A stretch of 64,000 bases of DNA from Comamonas testosteroni (GTDB taxonomy: Bacteria > Pseudomonadota > Gammaproteobacteria > Burkholderiales > Burkholderiaceae_C). Every line of letters starts with the position of its first letter. Positions within the stretch are counted from its first letter, which is position 1. Below are positions 24,256 to 32,588 of the stretch, in pieces. The notes below the pieces were generated by a model. The model was not told where the DNA came from. It searched no databases and saw nothing but the letters and a program-made list of their open reading frames with translations. Position numbers and translations under genes: made by a program. The stretch is from positions 2,728,001 to 2,792,000 of the forward strand of contig NZ_CP043568.1 in assembly GCF_014076415.1 (NCBI RefSeq). Reading direction: 5' to 3'.

Positions 24256-24950
24256 TCAGTTCGGATAGAGGCTTGCCGTTTGCCTGGGCTCTATTGCCTG
24301 CCAGAGGCTGGTGCCGGAAGCGGCCTGGGCGCTAGACGGTGCAGGACTGCCTTGTGCAGAAGCATCCGGCCCGTAGTTGTTCCGGCGCTCTTCTACGGTC
24401 ATGGATTGAGGGCATTTCGAACCCGTGATCTCCAGTGCCGCGCGAGCGTCAGGATCCATGCAGTCCATAGCCAGCGAGGCTGCCTTCATGCCCTTGTTCC
24501 AGAGCTCACGGCTCATTTTCAGGCGTTTGCAATGCTCGTCCGTCCAGGTTGTGCCGAAGCGCACGCCAAAGCCAGGGCCGTTGGCACTGCCGCTGCTGCT
24601 GCCCATGCAGGTGTCGTTGCTGGTCGTGAGATTGGATCCGTTCACGCTGGGAACGTTCTTCACGGTGTATGTGCCGCTGTACTCGACGATGTTCCTGGAT
24701 GTCCCGGCTACCGTGCTGTTCAGATTCTGGGTGGTGGTTCCGCTGGTCGTTATGTTTTGATCCGAGCTTGAAGTCGACCTGCTTTCGATGCAGGATACCG
24801 ATCGGCTGTCCGCCGCAGCAACCGGATTCACGATGGTGATGGATTGATTCTGTTGTGCTCCCACTGACGAGGAGCTGGAGAGGCTTTGTGCACTGCTATC
24901 GAGCTGCACAAAGGGACACAAAGGCTTAGCAAGGCTATCGAGGCTTTCAT
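24256..24950 (-). pseudogene. Exported protein of unknown function with an apparent frameshift after the signal peptide
   Basis: ATG 24950 has a strong AAGGAG site and encodes MKASIALLSLCVPLC, a convincing signal-peptide start, but this frame soon turns into non-similar sequence. The long frame (ending at 24256) has no ATG and begins near TTG 24921 with 'VQLDSSAQSLSSSSSVGA', which looks like the mature part of the same protein. The two would join if about 2 or 8 bases were removed in the CCTTTGTGTCCCTTTGTG stretch, which holds a near-direct repeat. The mature part is Ser/Thr/Asn-rich, then has six cysteines with the segment 'CKRLKMSRELWNKGMKAASL' and 'ITGSKCPQS'. It follows the Gly/Ser-rich gene by 79 bases. 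It could be a pseudogene or a case of recoding. Confidence 0.55.
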
Positions 24951-25029
24951 GCTGTTTCTCCTTTGTCCCCGAGTCTTGACTTGGGAGGCCTCAACTCGGG
25001 GGCAATACAACTGAGTTCGCGGACCTTAT

Positions 25030-25704
25030 CTAGTTGGCGGCCGAGTTCGCCCATCCATAAGCATTGCCCGAAGTTCCGCCACCATTGGAGCCTCCGAAGG
25101 CTGTACCCAGGCTGAAGCCGGCAGTTGTCGCGTTGCCGACAGAGGAGGCGCCAGAGTTGTTGCTGGTCGAGGTTCCTCCCGGGCCCGAGATCGCCTGCGA
25201 GTTCGCACCAAAGTAGGCGTTGGTATGGGCCGTGCTGTTCACCACCGCAATGCCGTTGCCGATGGACGCGGTTCCAGCCACATTGTTGGTGCTCGAGTTT
25301 GCGTAGCCTCCGGCGCCACCGCTGACCAACTTGCCGGGAGCGTGGCCGAGGTAATTGCTACCGACATCCGAATGTGCGTTGGCATTGGTGGTTCCGTAGC
25401 CGCCGGCAACGCCGCCGCCGCTGGTCGCAGCAAGACTGGTGACGGCTCCTGTGGTTGAGACGCTTCCGCCGACACTCGATTGGCCCGAGGCCGCAGGTCC
25501 CCAGGAACCGGTGGTGCCGGTGCTGGTTCCAAAGCCGCTTGCTTGAGCGCCGGCCGTCGCACTGTTGAAGCTCACAGCGCTGCCCGTGCCGGAGCTTGCA
25601 ACCGAGGAATAGGTTCCCGAGGATGCATTGGTCCCCGTGTTGGTTGCAGCAGATGCCACACCAGCCAAGGCAGCAACCGCCATGACAATCAAAGACTTTT
25701 TCAT
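25030..25704 (-). CDS. Secreted Gly/Ser/Thr/Asn-rich protein of unknown function
   Basis: A 224-residue protein with a classical signal peptide (MKKSLIVMAVAALAGVASA) and an AAAGGA site before ATG 25704. The mature chain is very low in charged residues and rich in Gly, Ser, Thr, Ala and Asn, in short irregular repeats such as 'SSVASSGTGSAVSF' and 'SGPGGTSTSNNSGASSVGN'. Composition of this kind fits an extracellular fibre, adhesin or amyloid-like subunit, but I see none of the regular Gln/Asn repeat spacing of curli CsgA, so this is only a guess. It probably forms an operon with the frameshifted exported gene downstream and has an AT-rich upstream region. Confidence 0.7.
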   Translation of the reverse strand: MKKSLIVMAVAALAGVASAATNTGTNASSGTYSSVASSGTGSAVSFNSATAGAQASGFGTSTGTTGSWGPAASGQSSVGGSVSTTGAVTSLAATSGGGVAGGYGTTNANAHSDVGSNYLGHAPGKLVSGGAGGYANSSTNNVAGTASIGNGIAVVNSTAHTNAYFGANSQAISGPGGTSTSNNSGASSVGNATTAGFSLGTAFGGSNGGGTSGNAYGWANSAAN

Positions 25705-26435
25705 GATCATTCCTTTGAACAGCGAGTTCTCAGACCTCCGGGATGAATTCAGGCGAAAGACCATTTGTCATTGCGCAATGATCAATGCCAACCGGAGTTG
25801 CGTTTTGGCTTCGCAGACGCTTGTTCCAAAACGTTCTTTCGGTTAATGGCAGTTTCAATAAGCCAGATGAAAACAGAAATACCTTGTTTGGACACGAAAT
25901 AGGATTCTGCTGATCTGTTGTTGTTATTTTTGCAATTTATTGAAATATAGAACTGTATTGCTATCAATAATGAAGTGAAATCAAATAATTTCGATATTGT
26001 TTTTAAGTGTAATTTTCAAAACAATATAATTATTTATATTCAGATGGCTGTATGCGAGAATTTCCTGAGAAGAAGGAAGCCTTGTTTTCTTTGAATTTAA
26101 ATACCAATATTGAGTGGTTTTTAATTGTAAAGAATGTACTGCACTTTTGATTGAATGGTGCTTCATGAATTCATAACCGTTTTTGAGTTTTCATGGAAGC
26201 TGAAAGACGGTCATCCGGGAATGGAGCTTGTGGTTTGCCATTTCCAATGTCGGGGCGAACCTGATCCCTAATCTGGCCTCGATTTTTGTTGCAAGCCAAT
26301 GGGCGGCAATGCGGTTGCTCTCGGCAGGTTCAAGATATCGCAGCGGGTTGTTGGCAGTCGTTTCAAGGCCATCCCTCATATACGCGAGCGACGGGACTTT
26401 CTGCCCCGATCGCCCGCCAGAGTTTCAGGCCCTTA
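25705..26435. other. AT-rich gap without a supported gene
   Basis: About 730 bases. From roughly 25850 to 26200 the DNA is strikingly AT-rich in a GC-rich genome, with runs such as ATTATTTATATT. It should hold the promoter of the Gly/Ser-rich gene. At 26191-26379 a 62-codon minus-strand frame (MRDGLETTANNPLRYLEPAE...) could be a gene remnant; I cannot assign it. Low GC here suggests foreign DNA or an H-NS-type silencing target (inference). Confidence 0.5.
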
Positions 26436-29400
26436 TCAAGCTTTTCTCACTCTCACTGGTAATCCTTGCCTGACCACTGCCCCCGATACCCAGTCGATCC
26501 ATACATTGTCCTTTTCAGGTCGGGTTGGATCGGCAAAGCCCAGAGCATTGAGGTTCACGCCATTGCCGTGCTGTGGGTTGGCATGGGTGGGCTGGCCGTC
26601 TACCTTGTGGGCCACGGTGCCTAGTTGCTTGTGACCGTAGCCATGCTCAATGGCGATCGCACCGGGCGCGATACCAGCGCGTACCAAGGCCACGCCTTGG
26701 AGCTTGCCGCCGGGGGTGCTGAGTTCGATGTGGTCGCCATTGGCGATGCCCAGCTTTGCCGCGTCGGCCTTGTTGATGCTCACAGGATTGTGCGGGTGCA
26801 CCTGGCGCAGCCGTGAGGCGGCGATGGACATGCTGCTCATCAGGTTGGACTTGTAGCTGGTCATGGTCAGCGGCCAGTCTTGCTCGGAAAACACTTGGCG
26901 CATGTCCGAGCCATCGGCCAGACGCGTGGGGTACCAGGTGGGGCAGCCGCTGTAGCGCTCGCCGGTCATGGAGTGGCGCATCCGGGACAGACCTTCGTGC
27001 CAGAACGTCGCCGGGAACTTGGCCTGCAGCTTGAGCTGGTCGCCCTTCCAGGCGTCTTCGACCTTGTCGAAGCGACCGCCACGGCTCATGACCATGGCGA
27101 CGCGGCGCACTTCCTCGGGGGCGACACGCTTTTGCAGCGACGGCATCCACTTCTCGAGGCCGGTGATCGCGATGTCGTCATCGCTGGCTTCGGGCACGGG
27201 TTTGCCCGCCTGGTAGGCGATATTGCAGATGCCGCGCAGATAGAAGTCTTCGGCATTTTCCAGATCGAGCGGCTCGCCGTCTTTGGTGGACATGGCGTTC
27301 TTGCCAAAACCAGGCAGACCCAGCTGCTTGGCAACGGCAAAGACAAAGCTCTCGAAGCTGATGGGCTGACCGTCGGCCGTTTTGGCGGTAGCGGCATCGA
27401 CGGTGGGCCAGCGTACCGTGCTGCTCTTGGCGACCACGTCGGCCCATGGCGCGCCAATGCCCCAGCTCTCATAGGTGACAGTATCTGGCACGATGTAGTC
27501 GGCCAGGGCCGAGGTCTCATTGATGAAGGGATCCACCGAGACAAACAGCGGCAGCTTTTTCACGTCCTTGACCGAGTCGGCCAGTGCATTCTCGAAACCG
27601 CACATGGCGTAGATGGGGTTGCTGATGTGGTTGATCCAGGCCTTGACCGGGTAGGGGTAGCCCAGCATTCCGGCGGCCAGCATCTCGCTGGAAAGGCCGC
27701 CGGGCGCGGGGTACCAGGGGGCCTTGGCGGGGTAGGGGTTCTGGCCCGCTTCTTTTTTGCGTTGGAACTCGCTGGTTTTCTCGTAGGGGAACTTGGTGCG
27801 TGACAGGGCCACGCCCTTGGGTTTGACGGCACCTTCAAACTGCGCAAAGTTGTAGCGTGGGCCGGGGCCGAAGGGGCCAAAGGGCCCTGCGTCCATTACC
27901 CAGCCGCCGCGTACGTTCAAGTTGCCGATCAGGTTGTTGAGCATGGCGATGGCGTAGGCGGTGTAAAAGCCGGAGCCATTCATGGTGCCGCCGTGGGAGT
28001 TGGCCACTGCCTGTTTGCCATGGCTGGTGAACTCGCGCGCCAGGTCTTCGATTTCCTTCACGGGCACGGCGCAAAGAGCGGCGTATTCCTCCAGCGTCTT
28101 TTTGTGCGCTTCAGTGCGCAGTTTGACGAAGGCGGTGCAGACAGCAATTGGAGTCGGTTCTTCGGTCGCATCCGCAGCCTTGCGGGGAGTGAACTCATGC
28201 TCAACGATCAGCTCGGCGCTCTGGGCCACGGTGTGTGCGGCCAGCGATCCATCGGCCAGTTGCACCACGTAAACGTCTTCAGCAGGTGTTTTTTCGTCCA
28301 CTGGCTCCGGCATGGGCAGGCCAATGTCCGCGCCGCGCAAGAACTGACCAAAGCGAGGGTGCTTGGGTTCGTTGATGAGCAAGTGCGTGGCGTTACTCCA
28401 CGAGGCCTCGCCCACCGCCGCCATGGCGGCGGGGCCGGGCTGGGTCAGAAACTGCTTGTCATAGCGCTCGTTGTCGATGATCCAGCGGATCAGACCCATG
28501 GCCAGCGCCAGGTCGCTGCCGGGTTTGACGGGCAGCCAGCGGTTGTTGTCACCTGCCGCATGGCTGGACGAAGTGGGCAGCATGGGTGAGATCACCACGT
28601 ATCGATAGGTGTTCTCGTTACGCGAACGGGCCTCGGCCAGCTCGCGCCCCACGCGCTGGAACGGGTTGCCGGACTGCGCCGGCGAGGTACCGATGAACAG
28701 GCCGAAGCGCGAATTCTTCCAGTCCGGCTTGCCGTGGGGCATGCCGGCCATATCGCCCAGCGCCGCACCCGTGCCCACCCGGTAGGTCTGACCACAGTAG
28801 GAGCCGTGGTTGGACACGTTGATGGTGCCGAACGATTGTTTGGCAAAGCGGTTGACCAGCGGGGTGCGGCCTTCGTTGGCGGCCTCCGTCACCAGCAATT
28901 GGTTGGACTTGGGACCGTATTCGGGATTGGCTTCGTCGATCAGTGTGTTGACGTCGCGGATGGCGCGCAGGCCGTCCACATGGCCTTCGCCGAAGAGGTC
29001 GCCGCCTTCGCAGATTTCCTGAACCAACTCTTCGAGCGTGATGCTCTTCCACTGGCCGGAGCCGCGTGGACCGACGCGCTTGAGCGGCTTGAGAACGCGG
29101 TGCGGTGCTTTTTGGTGCTCGAGCATGGCCGATCCACGGGCGCAACTGGTGGCACGTCCTTCCAGACCGTTGTCACCGCCCAGCATGGCATAGACCTCGC
29201 GAACCGGTGTTTCCATGGGCGCGGGGTGGGTGGTGGCCAGCGGGTGATAGGGGTTGCCCGCGATACGGATGATCCGGTTGTCGGCAGTATCGACGCGCAC
29301 ACGCACACCGCACTGTGTCCAGCAGCCCAGACACGAGGAGGGGCTGACCACCTGGCCGGGCTGGGTCGTCAGCTTGCCGCTGACGGGGTCTATGCGGAAT

Positions 29401-29642
29401 TCGGGCGTCAGCGAGTTGCCCCGCGTGGCGCTTTGGGTGGTTTTGCCCGAGCTGCCGGTGATCAGTCCCTTGGCTCCCTTGGCCACGGTTTCGCCATAGC
29501 CTGCGGCAAAAGCCGCCAGGCCGCCCGCTACGGCACCGCCGCGCAGCAGCATGCGACGGCGACCGGCATCGGTGCGGCCGGCATCGGTGCGGCCGGCATC
29601 GGCGTCTTGGGATTGTTCGGGGGGGAGTTTCTTGTCAGTCAT
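26436..29642 (-). CDS. ttrA: Tetrathionate reductase-like molybdopterin catalytic subunit (TtrA type)
   Basis: A 1068-residue periplasmic molybdoenzyme that would pass electrons to tetrathionate or a similar oxyanion. The Tat signal is R28-R29-R30-M-L-L followed by a hydrophobic stretch. The N-terminal 4Fe-4S cluster is held by C104, C107 and C111 ('CLGCWTQCGVR') and C167 ('TSCARG'). Cys283 in 'NHGSYCGQTYRVG' is the likely molybdenum ligand. A molydopterin-dinucleotide-binding domain closes the protein ('HNPVSINKADAAKLGIANGD'). It is the third gene after ttrB and ttrC, as in Salmonella ttrBCA. A related arsenate or selenate reductase cannot be excluded by eye. A 15-bp tandem repeat encodes 'DAGRT' units before the Tat motif. 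Confidence 0.82.
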   Translation of the reverse strand: MTDKKLPPEQSQDADAGRTDAGRTDAGRRRMLLRGGAVAGGLAAFAAGYGETVAKGAKGLITGSSGKTTQSATRGNSLTPEFRIDPVSGKLTTQPGQVVSPSSCLGCWTQCGVRVRVDTADNRIIRIAGNPYHPLATTHPAPMETPVREVYAMLGGDNGLEGRATSCARGSAMLEHQKAPHRVLKPLKRVGPRGSGQWKSITLEELVQEICEGGDLFGEGHVDGLRAIRDVNTLIDEANPEYGPKSNQLLVTEAANEGRTPLVNRFAKQSFGTINVSNHGSYCGQTYRVGTGAALGDMAGMPHGKPDWKNSRFGLFIGTSPAQSGNPFQRVGRELAEARSRNENTYRYVVISPMLPTSSSHAAGDNNRWLPVKPGSDLALAMGLIRWIIDNERYDKQFLTQPGPAAMAAVGEASWSNATHLLINEPKHPRFGQFLRGADIGLPMPEPVDEKTPAEDVYVVQLADGSLAAHTVAQSAELIVEHEFTPRKAADATEEPTPIAVCTAFVKLRTEAHKKTLEEYAALCAVPVKEIEDLAREFTSHGKQAVANSHGGTMNGSGFYTAYAIAMLNNLIGNLNVRGGWVMDAGPFGPFGPGPRYNFAQFEGAVKPKGVALSRTKFPYEKTSEFQRKKEAGQNPYPAKAPWYPAPGGLSSEMLAAGMLGYPYPVKAWINHISNPIYAMCGFENALADSVKDVKKLPLFVSVDPFINETSALADYIVPDTVTYESWGIGAPWADVVAKSSTVRWPTVDAATAKTADGQPISFESFVFAVAKQLGLPGFGKNAMSTKDGEPLDLENAEDFYLRGICNIAYQAGKPVPEASDDDIAITGLEKWMPSLQKRVAPEEVRRVAMVMSRGGRFDKVEDAWKGDQLKLQAKFPATFWHEGLSRMRHSMTGERYSGCPTWYPTRLADGSDMRQVFSEQDWPLTMTSYKSNLMSSMSIAASRLRQVHPHNPVSINKADAAKLGIANGDHIELSTPGGKLQGVALVRAGIAPGAIAIEHGYGHKQLGTVAHKVDGQPTHANPQHGNGVNLNALGFADPTRPEKDNVWIDWVSGAVVRQGLPVRVRKA
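29566..29604 (-). repeat. 15-bp tandem repeat in the ttrA signal-peptide region
   Basis: GCATCGGTGCGGCCG is repeated at 29566-29580 and 29581-29595, followed by a partial third unit. On the coding strand it gives DAGRT-DAGRT-DAGR in the n-region just before the twin arginines. Unit loss or gain keeps the frame. Confidence 0.85.
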
Positions 29643-29690
29643 GGTCTTGCCCTTTGTGTGAGGGAAGGGCAAGCGCTGCAGAATTTCTAT

Positions 29691-29735
29691 GGTTTTGATA
29701 GCTGCTGGCGCTTGCTGGTATTGCGTTGTATACGT
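29691..29735 (+). repeat. Dispersed intergenic repeat
   Basis: GGTTTTGATAGCTGCTGGCGCTTGCTGGTATTGCG lies between ttrC and ttrA (107-base gap), so the ttr transcript would carry the repeat. Confidence 0.6.
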
Positions 29736-29749
29736 ACTTGGCTTGGTCT

Positions 29750-30790
29750 TCAGGCGGCGCTGGCGGGCTTGCGGGCCGGGAACAGTTCCAGCGCCCAGGT
29801 GGTCAGCGCAACCAGTGCCACGCACAGGCCTGCCATGCCCAGCATGCCCATCAGGCCTTCACCGCCCAGGGGCATGCTGTACAAATACAGTCCTGCTCCA
29901 AACTTGGGCACGCCCTGCACGCCCATGAACAGTGCCCAGCGGAAGGCCCAGGCAGATGCCGCCAGGCCGGTGCCCAGCACCAAGGTGTAGCCCTTGGCAG
30001 CCAGACGATGTTCGCCTCGCAGCAGGGCCATCACCACGGCTGCGCCAAACACGGCCGAACCCAGCATGGAGATGCGCCAGACAGGGAACTCATTGAACAG
30101 GCGCACAGCCATGTCAAATGAAGGGCTCTGGCCCGCGATGCCGGCAATTCCCCAGGTCAGGGCGCTGGCAATCAGGCCGGTGGCCAGCCACAGGCCTAGA
30201 TTGCGCAACCCTTGCAGGGCTGCCGCATCAGGCTGCAAGGCCCGGGGCAGAAAGCGGTAGAGCACAAAGCCCATGCCCACGGTGGCCAGCCAGCCGCTGA
30301 GTGCCAGATTGATCGGTACCCACAGCGTGTTCCACAGCGGGCGCGAGCGGATGACCATGATTTCGGCGCCCGTGTAGACCACGATGCTGAGTGTGGACAG
30401 CACCAGTACAGGCACCAGAAGGCGCATCAACCGGTGCTTGCCCAGCCACCATAGCGCGCACATCAACACGCACAGCCCGACAAACGTGGGCATGAGCACG
30501 GCACCCAGGCTCATCCACGACCAGGGTGTGAGGTGGGCATAGAAATGCCAGAAGCGCGCTGGCTGGTGCAGGTCGGCCAGCAGGGCGACAGGTGCAGCAA
30601 TTGCGCTCACGGCCAGCACCAGTACGGCAGTGGGCAGCAGGCGCTGGAGCAAGCCTCGGGCCTGGCCGAACGTACAGGCCGAAGTCAGCAGTGCGGCCCC
30701 CGTGGCCATGCCGACCAGAAAGAAATACTGCACGGCCCAAGGCAGCCATGCCGCTTCGTAGGCCGGGGTCAGGAGTTCAATGATTTGCAT
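29750..30790 (-). CDS. ttrC: NrfD/TtrC-type membrane subunit of the respiratory reductase
   Basis: A 346-residue integral membrane protein with eight to ten hydrophobic segments, of the NrfD/PsrC family. It would oxidise menaquinol or ubiquinol and hand electrons to the Fe-S subunit. 'QYFFLVGMATGAALLTSACT' near the N-terminus is typical. The start at 30790 (MQIIELLTPAYEAAWLPWAV) has AAAGGAG at good spacing; a longer frame upstream runs into ttrB. It sits 13 bases after the ttrB stop. Confidence 0.85.
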   Translation of the reverse strand: MQIIELLTPAYEAAWLPWAVQYFFLVGMATGAALLTSACTFGQARGLLQRLLPTAVLVLAVSAIAAPVALLADLHQPARFWHFYAHLTPWSWMSLGAVLMPTFVGLCVLMCALWWLGKHRLMRLLVPVLVLSTLSIVVYTGAEIMVIRSRPLWNTLWVPINLALSGWLATVGMGFVLYRFLPRALQPDAAALQGLRNLGLWLATGLIASALTWGIAGIAGQSPSFDMAVRLFNEFPVWRISMLGSAVFGAAVVMALLRGEHRLAAKGYTLVLGTGLAASAWAFRWALFMGVQGVPKFGAGLYLYSMPLGGEGLMGMLGMAGLCVALVALTTWALELFPARKPASAA

Positions 30791-30803
30791 GAAGTCACTC
30801 CTT

Positions 30804-31652
30804 TCACAGATGTTCGGCAACAAGGCGAACCGTGGCCTGACCATCGACACCGTTCACAAACTCATCGGGCAGGCCGATGTAGAAGACGTGCGGCTTGGTC
30901 TTCATGCCGGGCTTGAGGACCTTGATATCGTCCTTGTGAGCATTGATGCGCTGGTTGATTTCGCTGTGTGCGTCGTTCAGGTCGCCAATCACGCGTGCAC
31001 CGCCCACGCAGCTTTCCACGCAGGCGGGCAGCAGACCGGCTTCCAGGCGGTGTTCGCAGAAGGTGCATTTGTCGGCGGTCTGAGTTTCGTGATTGATGAA
31101 GCGCGCGTCGTAAGGGCAGGCCTGTACGCAATAGCCGCAGCCCACGCAGCGCTCGTTGTCGACAAGAACAATCCCGTCGGTGCGTTGAAATGTGGCTTGC
31201 ACCGGGCAGACGGGCACGCAAGGCGGTTCGTCGCAGTGGTTGCACAGTCGCGGCAGACTGACCATGGCGGCAACCGTGTCGCCGGCCTGGTCGATTTCGT
31301 ATTGCAGCACCGTGGTGCGGAACTGGCCGATGGGGGGCTGGTTTTCGACCGAGCAGCTCACTGTGCAGGCCTGGCAGCCAATGCATTTGCGCATATCGAC
31401 CAGCATGCCGAAGCGCTTGCCTTTCATGCCGGGTCGGCGCAGGGGCTGGAAGCTGGGGTCGCCGGGCAGCGCCGCGCGGGCGCCGCCCGCAACACCAAGG
31501 CTGGCGGCCATGGCAATCAAATCCTGCAAAAAACCGCGCTTGGTGGGCGCTGTCACTGCCTGCTGAGGTGCCTGGGTAATGGATGGAGTGCTGCAGGTGC
31601 AGGCCGAACTGCTGGTTGAGCAGTCGGAGAGTTCTCGTATCTGAAGTGGCAT
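30804..31652 (-). CDS. ttrB: Tetrathionate reductase-like Fe-S electron-transfer subunit (TtrB type)
   Basis: A 282-residue ferredoxin-like subunit that links the membrane subunit to TtrA. Four cysteine groups for four 4Fe-4S clusters are visible: 'CIGCQACTVSC', 'CNHCDEPPCVPVCP', 'CVGCGYCVQACP' and 'CTFCEHRLEAGLLPACVESC'. The signal peptide has K38-R39-G-F-L followed by a hydrophobic run ending GGARA; this Lys-Arg pair replaces the usual twin arginine. AGGAAGG lies six bases before ATG 31652. The N-terminus before the Tat motif is long and contains an odd Cys/Ser run (DCSTSSSACTC). It is the first gene of the operon, behind an FNR-like promoter. Confidence 0.85.
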   Translation of the reverse strand: MPLQIRELSDCSTSSSACTCSTPSITQAPQQAVTAPTKRGFLQDLIAMAASLGVAGGARAALPGDPSFQPLRRPGMKGKRFGMLVDMRKCIGCQACTVSCSVENQPPIGQFRTTVLQYEIDQAGDTVAAMVSLPRLCNHCDEPPCVPVCPVQATFQRTDGIVLVDNERCVGCGYCVQACPYDARFINHETQTADKCTFCEHRLEAGLLPACVESCVGGARVIGDLNDAHSEINQRINAHKDDIKVLKPGMKTKPHVFYIGLPDEFVNGVDGQATVRLVAEHL

Positions 31653-31743
31653 GGCCCTTCCTTTCATCGTCGCACTGGCACCAGAAAACCCTGATGCTTT
31701 AAACATAAAAGAGTATTAAATTAATATCTCTTATGTCTAATTG

Positions 31744-31785
31744 ACTATATGAAAGTTGCCGTCTGCGCCACTTGATTTGAGTCAA
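31744..31785 (-). promoter_or_regulatory. Class II FNR/Anr-type promoter of the ttr operon
   Basis: TTGACTCAAATCAA at 31785-31772 (minus strand) matches the FNR/Anr consensus TTGAT-N4-ATCAA except one base. TATAGT (31749-31744) is the matching -10. Taking its usual place relative to the start puts the FNR box centre at about -41.5, the class II activator position. The predicted transcript starts near 31737, leaving an 85-base leader before ttrB. This implies induction under oxygen limitation. Confidence 0.7.
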
Positions 31786-32245
31786 GTCTTCGCCTGCTTC
31801 AGAGTTTTTTGAATGGATATCCCGCAAGCAGATGACTTGTTGCCGAGCATGCATCCAATTTATTAATGAACTGTTAAGCAATCAGTGTGTCGCCGTATGT
31901 AATCCGCTTTGCTTAGTGGCAGATGCAGGAGATCAAGCTATGCATACATGGCATGCCTGAGCGCAGACTGAGGCCGATCTGGCGCGCGACCGCAAAGATT
32001 GCTGCAGCAAACAGATTGGTTTGGAGTCTTGAACGGCTTTATATTCCTTGATATGAGGCAGTTTCGCTGCTTTCCGACAGTGCAGCAGTCCCGCGAGTTT
32101 CTTGGAGGCGGTGGGTTTTCTGTAAGATGTTCACATGCTGCAGGTTTTATGAGCGGCCGGCCCTGATGCTTGCTGTCTCGCAGCTATCTTGGTGCACTGC
32201 CAAGTGCATGCGATATTCCAATTTCGTCACATTGAAAGGATCGAT
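31786..32245. other. Intergenic stretch between ttr promoter and yqjD-like gene
   Basis: About 460 bases with no supported gene. It must contain the promoter of the DUF883 gene near its right end. The left part is AT-richer than the surrounding core sequence. Confidence 0.4.
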
Positions 32246-32557
32246 ATGTCACGCTCTGTTTCCGACGCCGTTTCCACCGCCCAAGACGATCTGGAAAAAC
32301 TGGTCAGCGATCTGCGTGGTCTGCTGTCTGCCCGTGAACTGGACAAGCTTCCTGAAATCGGCGTGCTTCGTCAGCGCATCGACGACGGCATGGCCAACGT
32401 GCGCGAGTCTGCCGTGCGTGCGGCTCAGGACGCCGCTCGCCAGGCACGTGAAGCTGCCGATGTGGCGGATCGTTACGCTCACGACGAACCCTGGCGCGTC
32501 GCCGGTGCCGCGCTGGCAGTGGGTGCACTGCTGGGCTTCATGCTGGGTCGTCGCTAA
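32246..32557 (+). CDS. DUF883 family membrane-anchored protein (ElaB/YqjD-like)
   Basis: A 103-residue protein. The ATG at 32246 follows AAAGGA by five bases. The helical N-terminal part (MSRSVSDAVSTAQDDLEKLV) leads into 'YAHDEPWRVAGAALAVGALL', the family signature 'hp..a...aa..G.llG.ll.RR' with a single C-terminal membrane helix ending in GRR. In E. coli YqjD anchors stationary-phase ribosomes to the inner membrane; this job is inferred here. It heads a three-gene unit with a YqjE-like and a YqjK-like gene. Confidence 0.88.
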   Translation: MSRSVSDAVSTAQDDLEKLVSDLRGLLSARELDKLPEIGVLRQRIDDGMANVRESAVRAAQDAARQAREAADVADRYAHDEPWRVAGAALAVGALLGFMLGRR

Positions 32558-32588
32558 GCATTGCCGAGCTGCAAAAGGACAAGTGCCT

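Noticed and set aside
26191..26379. A 62-codon minus-strand frame (MRDGLETTANN...) as a transposase tail
   Set aside because: There is a faint likeness to the C-terminal end of IS3 transposases, but no key motif, no inverted repeat and no duplication.
31699..31881. A 60-codon minus-strand frame upstream of ttrB
   Set aside because: It covers the FNR-like promoter and has no ribosome-binding site or family likeness.
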